A stretch of DNA of 64,000 bases from an uncultured Porphyromonadaceae bacterium (GCA_902461565.1 CABPYL010000004.1:1-64000); one strand, 5' to 3'. Positions 8,722 through 18,922 are shown, numbered from the stretch's first letter. Notes: generated by a model not told the origin, from the letters alone. A program made the numbers and translations.

Positions 8722-8783
8722 TAACGGAAAAGTATCGAACTTTCTGCGAAATTTTGAATAATAAGAAGAATAGAAAAATAGGT

Positions 8784-9542
8784 ATGAACAAAATTTTAGG
8801 TACGTTAATTGTATTCATTGCTATTACTGGTGTTTCTTGCAGCGATGACGATGAACCTCAAATTCCGGCTAATGCCATCCAGTTGAACATGATGATTGGA
8901 GATAGTGAATCCACTATTGGCGGGTCGGATGTTTACATCAATACTTCCGTTAATTTCACAACAAATAATTGCGGCATTGCCGATCTTGGAAAGAAAGGCA
9001 GTTTAAATCAAAATCCCAATCTTTCCCAAATCGCTCAGCAGGTAGCAGTTACGCCGGGTAATTTCTATCAGATTACCCTTGCCGGAGATATCCGGACAAT
9101 AGCTGGTGCCCGCGCACTTCCCATAAAATCCAACTATTATAATGTATATGTAGATTCGTGGATTTATGATAAGGATAACGATATAAGCGGTGCGAAAGTA
9201 AAATATGCCGAATGTTTTCCGAACGTATATACAGACATTCTCCCCGAATGGGGTACAACATTTCCCGTTTATTTGAAATCCTGGGATAGTTCTGTATACG
9301 GAGAGTATGCGACATATACCTTCGACAAGAACGTAAAAATTGATTCCGGATATACCGTATATGCTTCAGAAGAAGGAAATACTGATTTACGGGATAACAT
9401 ACAGGTTACTATTCAGAACAATGAAATAAAGTTCTCAAACTCATCATATACCCCCTATGGCAAAGCAGTAGTTATAGTGAATATAAGATATGAAAGCTTA
9501 TACACACAAGTTCAATTCCTTGTAACTTCGTCGCGTATATGA
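8784..9542 (+). CDS. Surface lipoprotein, possibly DUF5036 family
   Basis: A 252-residue lipoprotein. The start is placed at the ATG that gives a proper lipoprotein signal: a hydrophobic segment (residues 4-14) ending in lipobox TGVSC with Cys19. Upstream in-frame codons read through the promoter region and do not look coding. The acidic run SDDDE directly after the Cys resembles the Bacteroidota signal for export to the outer-membrane surface. The mature part is beta-rich with many Asn/Thr/Tyr residues. It reminds me of the DUF5036 lipoproteins, but I am unsure of that family call. The next small secreted protein follows on the same strand. Confidence 0.7.
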   Translation: MNKILGTLIVFIAITGVSCSDDDEPQIPANAIQLNMMIGDSESTIGGSDVYINTSVNFTTNNCGIADLGKKGSLNQNPNLSQIAQQVAVTPGNFYQITLAGDIRTIAGARALPIKSNYYNVYVDSWIYDKDNDISGAKVKYAECFPNVYTDILPEWGTTFPVYLKSWDSSVYGEYATYTFDKNVKIDSGYTVYASEEGNTDLRDNIQVTIQNNEIKFSNSSYTPYGKAVVIVNIRYESLYTQVQFLVTSSRI

Positions 9543-9636
9543 AAGTTAATTTGAATTAACGATTGTCGCGGCGCACTAAAAGTATCTCTTTTAATAACTA
9601 ATTTCTCCTTTGAGTCAGTGGAGACTCCACGATGAT

Positions 9637-9963
9637 ATGAAAAGATTATTTCTCTCAATTTTCTTGGTGTTTGGCATTATCATTATGGCTACTGCCGCAC
9701 CTGTATTTAAGTCGCTGGATAATTTTAGTGGCAAAACAACTGTGATTGTCGAAGTCGACTCAGTGTCTACGATGCCAAATCTTCAAGATGTTGTATTTCA
9801 CAACTCAGGGAAAGCCTATGAATGTAAAGAACTGAAAACAACTCTTACTGGTGAGAAACTAACCATTTCTGCGGGCTTTAAGAAATTCAAGACATTTGAA
9901 AACTGCTATCTGACGTTCATGCTCGATGGGCAAATGCAGAAAGTAGAAATAGTTCATGAATAG
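9637..9963 (+). CDS. Small secreted hypothetical protein
   Basis: A 108-residue protein with a signal peptide (MKRLFLSIFLVFGIIIMATAA) and a short beta-rich mature domain of about 85 residues. No known motif or metal-binding pattern is visible. The ATG at 9637 is preferred over a TTG nine codons upstream because it starts the signal peptide cleanly. It lies about 95 bases after the lipoprotein gene and before a bidirectional terminator, so both could share a transcript. Confidence 0.6.
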   Translation: MKRLFLSIFLVFGIIIMATAAPVFKSLDNFSGKTTVIVEVDSVSTMPNLQDVVFHNSGKAYECKELKTTLTGEKLTISAGFKKFKTFENCYLTFMLDGQMQKVEIVHE

Positions 9964-10023
9964 GAGGACTATGGCTATTATCGCATTCCAAGTAACTTAA
10001 GACATCTATTAGAAACAAACTAA

Positions 10024-10062
10024 AAGGAACTACAAGTTTTCGCCTGTAGTCCCTTTTTATTA
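10024..10062. terminator. Bidirectional rho-independent terminator
   Basis: Inverted repeat at 10026-10036 and 10043-10053, followed by TTTTTATT on the plus strand and by TTTT on the minus strand. One plus-strand mismatch becomes a G-U pair on the minus strand. It separates the small secreted protein gene from convergent gltD. Confidence 0.75.
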
Positions 10063-10095
10063 TTTGATTTCGAAGTTTTAGTCCTGCAGACCCTC

Positions 10096-11520
10096 TTAGG
10101 ATAGGAAATCGTTGATGCCGGAAGCTGCTGCGCGTCCCGAGGCTATGGCCCGTACCACCAGGGAAGCGCCCGTACCCACGTCGCCTGCGGCGAATACTTT
10201 TGCGACGCTTGTTGCACGAGTAGCGTCGTCGGCACGAACATTGCCGCGTGCGTCTATTTCAACGCCTGACTGGTCAAGCAGACCTTCGGCCACCGGGCCC
10301 GTGAACCCCATTGCCAAAAGTACAAGTTCTGCCTCGATGGTGTGTTTGCGGCCGGTGTGCACTAATTTTGGACGTCCGCCGGAAGGATCTTTTTCCCATA
10401 GCACTTCTTCAACCTCTGCCTTAGCCACTTTTCCGTCGGTGCCGGCTATAAAACGCGTGGTGTCGAGAAGCCAACGGCGGTCGCATCCTTCCTGATGGCT
10501 GCTGGTGGTTTTGAGAACAACCGGCCAATAGGGCCAAGGTGTTGCGGGATTCTCGTTCTCCGGGGGCTTAGGCATAATCTCTATCTGTGTTACCGAGAGG
10601 GCACCCTGACGGTGTGCGGTACCTACGCAATCACTGCCCGTATCGCCGCCGCCGATTACAAGCACATTCTTCCCTCGGGCGCTGATACGGTTACCTTCGG
10701 CTACCTCGGTACCGGCATTGACACGGTTCTGCTGCTGCAGAAACTCGAGAGCGAAGTGTACGCCTGGAAGGTCGCGTCCTTCCACATTCAGATTCCTCGG
10801 CACTTCGGCACCCATAGCGAGACACACGGCGTCGTAGCCTTCGAGAAGCTCTTTTGCAGTAATATCTTTGCCGACATGCACGCCGCAACGGAATTCCACG
10901 CCTTCTGCCTCCATAATGGCTATGCGCCGGTCAATAACAGCTTTGTCGAGCTTGAAATCTGGTATGCCGAAGCGCAGCAGGCCACCGGGAGCCTCGTTTT
11001 TCTCGAAAACGGTTACCGAATGACCGCTGTGATTGAGGCGATTGGCACATGCGAGGCCGGCGGGTCCGGAACCGATAACGGCGACTCTCTTACCGGTGCG
11101 CGTGTGTGGCGGGCAGGGCTTTATACGTCCCTCGGCGAAAGCCGTCTCTACTATGGCGAGTTCGTTTTCGCGTACCGTAACAGGCTGGTGGTTGCGGTTA
11201 AGTACGCATCCTTTCTCGCACAGAGCTGGGCATACACGGCCTGTGAACTCGGGAAAGTCGTCTGTTGCCGACAGCAGACGGTAGGCACCCTCAATGTCAT
11301 TTTTGTATAAGCGATCCTGCCATTCTGGCTGCCGGTTGCCTAAGGGACAGCTCCAGTGGCAGAATGGGGTGCCGCAGTCCATACACCGCGAGGCCTGTTC
11401 GCGCCGTTCCACGGGGTTGAGCCTCATTTCCACTTCATTGTAGTCGCGGACGCGTTCTTCAACAGGACGATAGCCGCCTTCCTTTCGGTTTACGGTCATG
11501 AATGCTTTGGGATTTCCCAT
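10096..11520 (-). CDS. gltD: Glutamate synthase (NADPH) small subunit
   Basis: A 474-residue flavoprotein that feeds electrons from NAD(P)H to the large subunit for conversion of 2-oxoglutarate and glutamine to two glutamates. The N-terminal Cys-rich domain (CMDCGTPFC, CPLGN, CPALCEKGC at about 47-110) binds Fe-S clusters. An FAD-binding motif VAVIGSGPAGLACA lies at about 148-161, and a second nucleotide-binding motif VLVIGGGDTGSDCVG near residue 287. Length is normal. It follows gltB by 20 bases in the same direction, the usual gene order, and ends at a hairpin terminator. Confidence 0.95.
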   Translation of the reverse strand: MGNPKAFMTVNRKEGGYRPVEERVRDYNEVEMRLNPVERREQASRCMDCGTPFCHWSCPLGNRQPEWQDRLYKNDIEGAYRLLSATDDFPEFTGRVCPALCEKGCVLNRNHQPVTVRENELAIVETAFAEGRIKPCPPHTRTGKRVAVIGSGPAGLACANRLNHSGHSVTVFEKNEAPGGLLRFGIPDFKLDKAVIDRRIAIMEAEGVEFRCGVHVGKDITAKELLEGYDAVCLAMGAEVPRNLNVEGRDLPGVHFALEFLQQQNRVNAGTEVAEGNRISARGKNVLVIGGGDTGSDCVGTAHRQGALSVTQIEIMPKPPENENPATPWPYWPVVLKTTSSHQEGCDRRWLLDTTRFIAGTDGKVAKAEVEEVLWEKDPSGGRPKLVHTGRKHTIEAELVLLAMGFTGPVAEGLLDQSGVEIDARGNVRADDATRATSVAKVFAAGDVGTGASLVVRAIASGRAAASGINDFLS

Positions 11521-11540
11521 TATATGTTGTGTTTACGGGT

Positions 11541-14500
11541 TCAACTTTTATGTTTTTTCGCTTTAGCAGCTTCAAGTACCTTCTTGTACTCCACAGGAAT
11601 CACTTTAAGAAACTGACGGACATATTCGTCCCAGTTGTCGAGCATGCGTGCCGCCAATGGCGAGCGCGTGTGCTTGTAGTGTGCCGATATAAGCCTGTGC
11701 AGCTCACGGTTGTCGGCAACGTCCTCTATCAGCGACAGTTCCACCATTTCCATGTTGCAGAAATAATCGAAGTCGCCGTTCGGGTTCCACACGTATGCGA
11801 TGCCCCCGCTCATGCCGGCGGCAAAATTGCGGCCTGTGGTGCCGAGAACAACTGTCCGGCCTCCGGTCATGTATTCGCAGCAATGGTCGCCTACACCCTC
11901 CACGACGGCAGTCGCGCCGGAATTGCGGACGCAGAAACGCTCGCCCACACGTCCGTTGATATATACTTCGCCGGCAGTCGCGCCGTACAGGATGGTGTTG
12001 CCGGCAATGATGTTGTCCTCCGGGGCAAATGCCGAACCTTCGGGTGGAACAATCACAATCTTGCCGCCGGAGAGCGATTTTCCTACGTAGTCGTTGGCGT
12101 CGCCTTCCAGTCTGAAATATACGCCGCGGGGCAGGAATGCTCCGAAGCTCTGTCCGGAAGCTCCCTTGAACGTGCAGCGCACTGTGTCGGTCGGCAGACC
12201 TTCCTCTCCGAATTTTTTGGCTATCTCGCCGGAGAGCATGGCACCGGTGGCGCGGTCGGTATTTTTAATCGGGAATTCGAGGTCTACCATCATGCCCGAA
12301 GTAAAGGCAGGATAGGCGCGTGATATGATTTCGCGGTCGAGTACTTTGTCGATTTCATGCGCCTGCTGTGTGGTGTTGAGGATAGAATTGAGAGCTGCTT
12401 CGGATGGCATGTAGAGGATGTTGGCGAGGTCGAGGCCTGGTGCGAACCTGGCTACTGTTTCCATTTTAACCTGCAGGAGGTCGGCACGTCCGATGATATC
12501 GTCCAGGCGGCGAATACCCAGGCTTGCCATCGTCTGCCTTATGTCGCGGGCGAGGAAACGGAAGAAGTTGATAACATATTCCGAGCGTCCGATGAAACGT
12601 TTGCGCAATTCCTCGCTTTGCGTGGCTACTCCCATAGGGCACGTGTTCATGTGGCATTTGCGCATCATCACGCATCCGAGTACGATAAGGATACTTGTGG
12701 CGAAACCGAATTCTTCGGCACCGAGCATAGCCATTACAAGCACGTCGCGTCCGGTTTTCAGCTGTCCGTCGGCCTGGAGCTTCACAAGCCCGCGCAGATT
12801 GTTCATCACAAGTGTCTGCTGAGTCTCTGCAAGGCCTATCTCCACAGGAACGCCCGCATAGCGAATCGAACTAACCGGTGATGCCCCGGTACCGCCGTCG
12901 CTGCCGCTGATGGTGATAAGATCGCTTTTGGCTTTTGCCACGCCGGCGGCGATGGTGCCTACGCCGCTTTCCGCAACGAGTTTTACGCTCACTTTTGCGT
13001 GCGGATTAACGTTCTTGAGGTCGAATATTAGCTGAGCGAGGTCTTCGATAGAATATATGTCGTGGTGCGGTGGCGGCGATATCAGGGTGAGGCCCGCGAT
13101 GGAGCGACGTGTGCGCGCGATAATTTCGTCTACCTTGAATCCCGGCAGCTGACCGCCTTCGCCTGGTTTGGCGCCCTGAGCAATCTTTATCTGTATTTCG
13201 TCGGCATTCACGAGGTATTCGGCAGTAACCCCGAATCGGCCCGATGCAACCTGTTTTATGGCCGAACGAGCCGGTGTTGAGAAGCGTGCCGAATCCTCGC
13301 CGCCCTCGCCTGTGTTGGACCGTGCGCCAATGGCGTTCATGGCAATTGCTATGGCCTCGTGCGCCTCGCGGCTGATGGCGCCGAACGACATTGCTCCGGT
13401 TACGAAGCGGCGCATAATGTCTTCCTCCGGCTCAACTTCATCGACAGGTATGGGATTGCTTTTTTTGAATTCGAGGAAGTCGCGGATAAAGAGCGGTTCT
13501 TCTTTTTCATCGACCAGACGCGTGAATTCCTTGAACTTGCTGAAATCGTTGAGCTTTGTGGCAAGCTGTAGAGTGGCTATTGTCTGCGGATTCCAGGCGT
13601 GCTGCTCTCCGTCGCGACGGTATGCGTACTGTCCCACGAAAGGCAGCGGTGCCCCTGGATCGGTTTCTTGCTTGAATGCGCGGACATGTGCCTCGAGTAT
13701 GTCTGACGCAATCTCGCGGGTATCTTTGCCTCCGATTTTGCTTTCAGTATCGCCGAGGTAGCGCTGGCACAGGTCGTTCTGAAGTCCTATCGCCTCGAAC
13801 AGCTGAGCACCCTTATATGACGTTAGGGTGGATATACCCATCTTGGACATCACTTTCAGCAATCCCTTGTCTACGGCTTTCACGAAGTTTGTAGCGGCGG
13901 TGTTGAAATCAAGCTGTAGCTCGTGGCGCTTTACAAGGTCATCGAGCACGGCGAAAGCAAGGTATGGGTTAATGGCAGAAGCTCCATAGCCCACGAGCAG
14001 AGCGAAGTGCATTACCTCGCGAGCCTCGGCGGTTTCGATAACAAGAGCCGTCTGTACGCGTTTTTTCTTTTCTATGAGGTGATGGTGTACCGCAGATGTC
14101 GCCAGAAGCGATGGAATGGGCGCGTTCTGTGCGTCGACTCCGCGGTCTGACAGGATTACGTAGTTGCAGCCTTCGTCTACTGCCTTTTCGGCATCGGCGC
14201 ACAGGCGCTCTATGCCGCGTTCAAGCCCTTCGGGTCCCTCGGCCACAGGGAAGGTCATGTCTAACTTGCGGGTGTTGAAACCCTTGTAGCGTAAGTTGCA
14301 CAGCAGGTCGAGTTCGCGGTTGGTGATGATCGGACGCTTGAGAAGCACCATCTTGCACATCTCGGGCGACAATTCCATCAGCGAGAGCTTGACTGCGCCG
14401 ATATAGCTGTCAAGGCTCATAACAAGCTCCTCGCGCAGAGGATCGATGGGCGGGTTGGTAACTTGTGCGAAGTGTTGCCGGAAGTAGTTGTAGAACAGTT

Positions 14501-16010
14501 GCGGCTTGCGCGAGAACAGTGCTACAGGAGTATCCTTGCCCATAGAGCTTACAGGTTCCTTGGCATCGGTTGCCATAGGAGTGATTATCTTTTCTACCTC
14601 TTCACGGTTGTAGAGGAAAGCGGTTTCCAAACGGCGTAGATCGGATACAGATACAGGAATCTGGCGGCCTGAGGTTATCGAATCGAGACTGATGCGGTTT
14701 CGCCCAAGCCAGTCGCGGTAAGGGAACTCAGAGGCAAGTTTTGCTTTAAGTTCTTCGTCGTGATATATGCGTCCTTCCTGCATGTCTACCATCATCATCT
14801 TGCCAGGACGCAGACGCCCTTTGCATTTTATTTCGGAGGGGTCGAACGGTAGTACGCCCGTTTCGGAAGCCATTACGACTGTATCGTTGTTCGTTATCAG
14901 ATAGCGGGCCGGACGCAGACCGTTTCGGTCCAGCATGCCGCCTGCGTAACGTCCGTCGCTGAACAGGAGCGCAGCCGGGCCATCCCATGCTTCCATAAGG
15001 ATGGAGTGGTATTCGTAGAAAGCTTTCAGCTCCGGCGATATGGGGTTCTTGTCGTTGAACGATTCCGGCACAAGCATTGCCAGGGCGTGTGGCAGCGACA
15101 TTCCGGCCATCACGAAGTATTCCAGCACGTTGTCCAGCGATGCCGAGTCGCTCATGCCGGGCTGTATCACTGGCGTAAGGTCGCGGCCCATGAACGGTTC
15201 GGCCGTGAGCATGCTCTCGCGGGCTTTCATCCACAGACGGTTGCCCTGGATGGTGTTTATCTCGCCGTTATGCCCGAGTATTCGGAATGGCTGTGCCAGC
15301 GCCCAAGTGGGGAAGGTATTGGTGGAGAAACGCGAGTGCACCAGTGCCATCGCTGTGGTGAACCGCGGATTCATCAGGTCGGGATAGTAGTACCTCAGCT
15401 GTAAACTGGAGAGCATTCCTTTGTATACGATAGTACGCGACGACAGCGATACGATGTAGAAATCGCTTTTCCCCGGAATGTCGGAGGCTGCTACTTTCCG
15501 TTCCACACTTTTACGCAACAGGTACAGAGGCACCTCTATAGGATTGTTGGTTTCTTCGTCGGAAATGAATATCTGTTTTATATCCGGTTCGGCCATGCGG
15601 GCAACCTCGCCGAGCTGTGCGTTGTTGGTTGGCACATCGCGTACAGCCATCAGTTTAAGACCTAAGCCGAGAGCTTCGCGTTCAATTATGTCGAGAATAA
15701 TCTGTTGGCTTTCCATGTCGCGTGGAAGGAAAACCAGACCAGTGCCGTAGCGGCCTTTTTCGGGAACGGGAATGCCTTGTAGCAGGATGAATTCGTGAGG
15801 TACCTGCACCATTATGCCGGCGCCGTCTCCCGTTTTGGGATCGGCGCCCTCGGCGCCGCGGTGTACCATGTGCTCCAGTACCTGCAAACCTTGCTCGACG
15901 AGACGGTGGCTTTTTATTCCGTTAACGTTCACCAGCAGTCCCACGCCGCAGGCATCATGCTCATGACGAGGGTTATACAGACCGCAATGGTCTTCGGGAA
16001 GTCCTTTCAT
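11541..16010 (-). CDS. gltB: Glutamate synthase large subunit
   Basis: A 1489-residue subunit of glutamate synthase. After a 21-residue propeptide, Cys22 in ACGVGLL is the expected glutaminase nucleophile of the class II amidotransferase domain (about 22-430). A central domain follows, then the FMN-binding synthase barrel (RSNTGEGGEDSARF, PGEGGQLPG, SGSDGGTGASP), which also holds the 3Fe-4S cysteines (CVMMRKCHMNTCPMGVATQ). The C-terminal GltB/FwdC-like beta-helix carries repeated GG/N motifs. Length and order are typical. It is the first gene of a gltB-gltD operon with its own promoter. Confidence 0.96.
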   Translation of the reverse strand: MKGLPEDHCGLYNPRHEHDACGVGLLVNVNGIKSHRLVEQGLQVLEHMVHRGAEGADPKTGDGAGIMVQVPHEFILLQGIPVPEKGRYGTGLVFLPRDMESQQIILDIIEREALGLGLKLMAVRDVPTNNAQLGEVARMAEPDIKQIFISDEETNNPIEVPLYLLRKSVERKVAASDIPGKSDFYIVSLSSRTIVYKGMLSSLQLRYYYPDLMNPRFTTAMALVHSRFSTNTFPTWALAQPFRILGHNGEINTIQGNRLWMKARESMLTAEPFMGRDLTPVIQPGMSDSASLDNVLEYFVMAGMSLPHALAMLVPESFNDKNPISPELKAFYEYHSILMEAWDGPAALLFSDGRYAGGMLDRNGLRPARYLITNNDTVVMASETGVLPFDPSEIKCKGRLRPGKMMMVDMQEGRIYHDEELKAKLASEFPYRDWLGRNRISLDSITSGRQIPVSVSDLRRLETAFLYNREEVEKIITPMATDAKEPVSSMGKDTPVALFSRKPQLFYNYFRQHFAQVTNPPIDPLREELVMSLDSYIGAVKLSLMELSPEMCKMVLLKRPIITNRELDLLCNLRYKGFNTRKLDMTFPVAEGPEGLERGIERLCADAEKAVDEGCNYVILSDRGVDAQNAPIPSLLATSAVHHHLIEKKKRVQTALVIETAEAREVMHFALLVGYGASAINPYLAFAVLDDLVKRHELQLDFNTAATNFVKAVDKGLLKVMSKMGISTLTSYKGAQLFEAIGLQNDLCQRYLGDTESKIGGKDTREIASDILEAHVRAFKQETDPGAPLPFVGQYAYRRDGEQHAWNPQTIATLQLATKLNDFSKFKEFTRLVDEKEEPLFIRDFLEFKKSNPIPVDEVEPEEDIMRRFVTGAMSFGAISREAHEAIAIAMNAIGARSNTGEGGEDSARFSTPARSAIKQVASGRFGVTAEYLVNADEIQIKIAQGAKPGEGGQLPGFKVDEIIARTRRSIAGLTLISPPPHHDIYSIEDLAQLIFDLKNVNPHAKVSVKLVAESGVGTIAAGVAKAKSDLITISGSDGGTGASPVSSIRYAGVPVEIGLAETQQTLVMNNLRGLVKLQADGQLKTGRDVLVMAMLGAEEFGFATSILIVLGCVMMRKCHMNTCPMGVATQSEELRKRFIGRSEYVINFFRFLARDIRQTMASLGIRRLDDIIGRADLLQVKMETVARFAPGLDLANILYMPSEAALNSILNTTQQAHEIDKVLDREIISRAYPAFTSGMMVDLEFPIKNTDRATGAMLSGEIAKKFGEEGLPTDTVRCTFKGASGQSFGAFLPRGVYFRLEGDANDYVGKSLSGGKIVIVPPEGSAFAPEDNIIAGNTILYGATAGEVYINGRVGERFCVRNSGATAVVEGVGDHCCEYMTGGRTVVLGTTGRNFAAGMSGGIAYVWNPNGDFDYFCNMEMVELSLIEDVADNRELHRLISAHYKHTRSPLAARMLDNWDEYVRQFLKVIPVEYKKVLEAAKAKKHKS

Positions 16011-16034
16011 AAAACAAATTTTCTTTTAGCGGTG

Positions 16035-16066
16035 CAAAATTAGCAAATTTCCATAAATTTCCCAAA
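16035..16066 (-). promoter_or_regulatory. Promoter of gltBD
   Basis: On the minus strand, TTTG (16063-16066) and TAATTTTG (16035-16042) are separated by 20 bases, a full Bacteroidota promoter. The predicted start is about 16028, giving a leader of roughly 18 bases before gltB. Confidence 0.7.
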
Positions 16067-16117
16067 TAAACATGCGATAAAATCGCAAATATGAATAAAT
16101 GCTGACAAATTGTGAGT

Positions 16118-16588
16118 TTAATCGAGGCGGAATACAATTCTTTGTACTCCATCAGTATAGCGTGAGCTGGAGATGCGGAAAGTACCAATCTCGCCGGTGT
16201 GCCTGACGTGTGTGCCGGCGCACAGGCATTCGTCGAAATCGCCTATGCGCACTACACGTACGGTATCTGTGGCATCTTCGGGCAACCGCGATAGGTCGAA
16301 ACGTGCAGCAGCTTCGGCTTTTGGGATATAATCGATGCTTACGGCGACGTCGGCAGCTACCGCTGCGTTCACATACGTCTCCAGATCGCGTAGTTCGGAA
16401 TCGGTAAGCCCACGGGGCAGATGATAGTCAAGCTTGGATTTCTTGCGTTCCACATGTGCGCTAAAAGCACGGCCGCAGCCGAAGCGGCGCGCCATTTCGC
16501 CGTTCACCAAGTGTTCTGCCGTGTGCATCGGCGGGAATTCTTCTTTATTATGAGGATTTATGACTGGTTCTTCCATAACAAACGACAT
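16118..16588 (-). CDS. AlaX-type trans-editing alanyl-tRNA deacylase
   Basis: A 156-residue stand-alone homologue of the second additional domain of threonyl/alanyl-tRNA synthetase. It would hydrolyse mischarged tRNA, typically Ser-tRNA(Ala), in the cytoplasm. The zinc-binding signature is complete: HTAEH (His22, His26) and CAGTH (Cys123, His127). It matches the short AlaX type and has no synthetase domain. An alternative ATG at 16576 would remove four residues. It is transcribed from its own -7 element and is followed by gltB on the same strand. Confidence 0.85.
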   Translation of the reverse strand: MSFVMEEPVINPHNKEEFPPMHTAEHLVNGEMARRFGCGRAFSAHVERKKSKLDYHLPRGLTDSELRDLETYVNAAVAADVAVSIDYIPKAEAAARFDLSRLPEDATDTVRVVRIGDFDECLCAGTHVRHTGEIGTFRISSSRYTDGVQRIVFRLD

Positions 16589-16607
16589 TTGATTAGCGTT
16601 GATTTAG

Positions 16608-16615
16608 CAAAGATA
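16608..16615 (-). promoter_or_regulatory. -7 element of the AlaX gene
   Basis: TATCTTTG on the minus strand, with a predicted leader of about 12 bases. It lies back to back with the GH3 promoter, making this a divergent promoter region. No clear -33 element is present. Confidence 0.5.
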
Positions 16616-16630
16616 AGCAAAGTTTTCTTA

Positions 16631-16661
16631 TTTGAGGTAATTGGCTTTTTGTTTAATTTTG
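16631..16661 (+). promoter_or_regulatory. Promoter of the GH3 gene
   Basis: TTTG (16631-16634), 19 bases, then TAATTTTG (16654-16661): a near-ideal Bacteroidota promoter. It predicts a leader of about 35 bases before the ATG at 16703. Confidence 0.75.
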
Positions 16662-16702
16662 CATTGGAAACCCCGGGATACTTATGGTTTCCTCCATGAT
16701 TT

Positions 16703-18922
16703 ATGAAAGATATAAGCGAAAACAGTGCAGTGCCGCTGTATATGAATCCGGAAGCTCCGTTAGAGGATAGGGTAGAGGACGCTCTGAGACGCCTTACACT
16801 CGAAGAAAAGGTCGCTCTATGCCATGCGCAGAGCAAGTTTTCATCTCCTGGAGTGGCGCGTCTGGGTATTCCGGAACTATGGATGAGCGACGGCCCACAT
16901 GGTGTGCGTGCCGAAATAAACTGGAACGACTGGGCTTATGCCGGCCATACCAACGACGCTATCACCGCCTTTCCCGCGTTGACGGCACTGGCTGCTACAT
17001 GGAACCGGAGGCTCGCTGCAGAGTACGGCAAATGTTTGGGTGAGGAGGCTCTGTATCGGGAGAAGGATGTTATTCTCGGGCCAGGTCTGAATATATACCG
17101 CACGCCCCTGAACGGCCGAAATTTCGAATACATGGGCGAAGACCCTTATCTGGCCGGGGAGATGGCAGTGCCATATATCAGGGCATTGCAGAAAAATGGC
17201 GTGGCTGCGTGCCTGAAACATTTCGCGCTCAACAATCAGGAAAAATGGCGCGGCAATGTGGAGGTGAAACTTTCCGACCGTGCGCTGTACGAAATATATC
17301 TGCCCGCATTCCGGAAGGCCGTGGAGGAAGGAGGCGCATGGGCCGTGATGGGCGCATACAACAGGATATGGGGCGAACATTGCTGCCATAACGGGCGCCT
17401 GCTGAAAGATATTCTGCGCGGTGAGTGGAATTTCGATGGCGTTGTTATAACCGACTGGGGCGGCGCGCATGATACGCGCCAGGCTGCAATGAATGGCCTT
17501 GACCTTGAAATGGGTTCTTTCACAAACGGCCTTACCACAGAAGCGGAGTTCACATACAATGATTATTATCTCGCCGACCCGTATCTGAAAATGATGCGGG
17601 ATAGCGAAATCCCGGAAGCTACTGTCGATGAAAAGGCTCGCAACATACTGCGTCTGATTTTCCGCACGGCAATGAATACCCGCAAACCTTTCGGGGCTAT
17701 AGCATCGCAGGAGCATTACGATGTAGCGCGTGAAATCGGCGACGAAGCAATTGTGTTGCTCAAAAATAACGGTATCCTGCCGTTGCGTCCAGGACGATAT
17801 AAGCGTATTCTTGTTGTGGGTGAGAACGCCACAAAAAGGCTGAATGAGGGCGGCGGCTCGTCGGAGCTTAAGGCAAAAGACATGTTCTCGCCTCTGGACG
17901 CACTTAAAACAATCTATGGCGATACTGTATGTTATGCAGAGGGCTATCGTACCGGACCTTTTGAATATGACCACGAACATCTTGTGCCGCAGGCGGTCAT
18001 GGACGAACTGCATCATCAGGCCGTGGAGATGGCGCGCGATGCCGATGTCGTGATTTACATAGGAGGTCTGAACAAAAACGCTTTTCAGGATTGCGAGAGT
18101 ACCGACCGCTATCAGTACAACCTGCCGTGGGGACAAGATAAACTTATCGAGGACCTTGCTGCGGCATGTTCCAATCTTATTGTGGCCAATATCGCGGGCA
18201 ACGCATATGCGATGCCTTGGCTTGATAGAGCCGCCGCGGTGTTACAGAGCTGGTACCTCGGCACAATGACTGGGCCTTCGATGGCCGACGTTATTTCCGG
18301 GGCCGTGAATCCGAGCGGCAAGCTGCCTTTCACGTTCCCTGAAAAAATCGCCGACAACTGCGCCGCATATTTCGGGGAGGCCGCTTACCCGGGTCTTGAG
18401 GGCGACACGGCCGGAAATGCCGTAGCCGATCTCAAGGGTGCGGATGTGAGTGCCGGAAACGACCCTGTTGTGGAGTATAGAGAAGATATTTTTGTGGGCT
18501 ACCGCTGGCACGATACCAGGAATATCAGGCCGCTGTTTCCATTCGGATTCGGGCTGAGCTATACCACATTTGATTACGGCGCGCCGAAAATATCGGCACG
18601 CACCATGAGCCTGGATGGCACCATCACTATAACAGTGCCCGTTACAAACACCGGAACTGTGGTCGGGAAGGAGGTCGTACAACTGTATACCGCCGAACTT
18701 GTACCGCGTCTGCCACGGCCGGTAAAGGAGTTGAAAGGGTTCGAGAAAGTGGAGCTGCAACCCGGAGAGACAAAAGAGGTAAGATTCCCTGTGCGTGCTT
18801 CGGAAATCGGTTATTTCGACCCGGAAATCCACGCATGGCGTACCGATTGCGGCAAATACGAAGCGTATATCGCCGCCTCTTGTGCCGACATCCGGGCCAC
18901 AATGCCGTTTGAGGTTATTTGA
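16703..18922 (+). CDS. Glycoside hydrolase family 3 beta-glucosidase
   Basis: A 739-residue retaining beta-glycosidase. The N-terminal TIM barrel shows MSDGPHGVR, YMGEDPYLAG and KHFALNNQE, with the expected nucleophile Asp251 in VVITDWGG. The alpha/beta sandwich domain carries ILVVGENA and GGGSSE, and a C-terminal fibronectin-III-like domain (about 630-739) ends the protein. There is no signal peptide: the N-terminus MKDISENSAV is polar, so it probably acts in the cytoplasm on imported oligosaccharides. It is monocistronic, and its last eight bases overlap the end of the convergent operon on the other strand. Confidence 0.92.
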   Translation: MKDISENSAVPLYMNPEAPLEDRVEDALRRLTLEEKVALCHAQSKFSSPGVARLGIPELWMSDGPHGVRAEINWNDWAYAGHTNDAITAFPALTALAATWNRRLAAEYGKCLGEEALYREKDVILGPGLNIYRTPLNGRNFEYMGEDPYLAGEMAVPYIRALQKNGVAACLKHFALNNQEKWRGNVEVKLSDRALYEIYLPAFRKAVEEGGAWAVMGAYNRIWGEHCCHNGRLLKDILRGEWNFDGVVITDWGGAHDTRQAAMNGLDLEMGSFTNGLTTEAEFTYNDYYLADPYLKMMRDSEIPEATVDEKARNILRLIFRTAMNTRKPFGAIASQEHYDVAREIGDEAIVLLKNNGILPLRPGRYKRILVVGENATKRLNEGGGSSELKAKDMFSPLDALKTIYGDTVCYAEGYRTGPFEYDHEHLVPQAVMDELHHQAVEMARDADVVIYIGGLNKNAFQDCESTDRYQYNLPWGQDKLIEDLAAACSNLIVANIAGNAYAMPWLDRAAAVLQSWYLGTMTGPSMADVISGAVNPSGKLPFTFPEKIADNCAAYFGEAAYPGLEGDTAGNAVADLKGADVSAGNDPVVEYREDIFVGYRWHDTRNIRPLFPFGFGLSYTTFDYGAPKISARTMSLDGTITITVPVTNTGTVVGKEVVQLYTAELVPRLPRPVKELKGFEKVELQPGETKEVRFPVRASEIGYFDPEIHAWRTDCGKYEAYIAASCADIRATMPFEVI

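Noticed and set aside
8595..8783. Upstream extension of the lipoprotein gene by 63 codons
   Set aside because: The extension begins at a TTG inside a -7 element and reads through a second promoter; the ATG at 8784 gives a proper lipoprotein signal.
16877..18136. 419-codon open frame opposite GH3
   Set aside because: Shadow of the GH3 gene, which has the nucleophile motif and full domain order.
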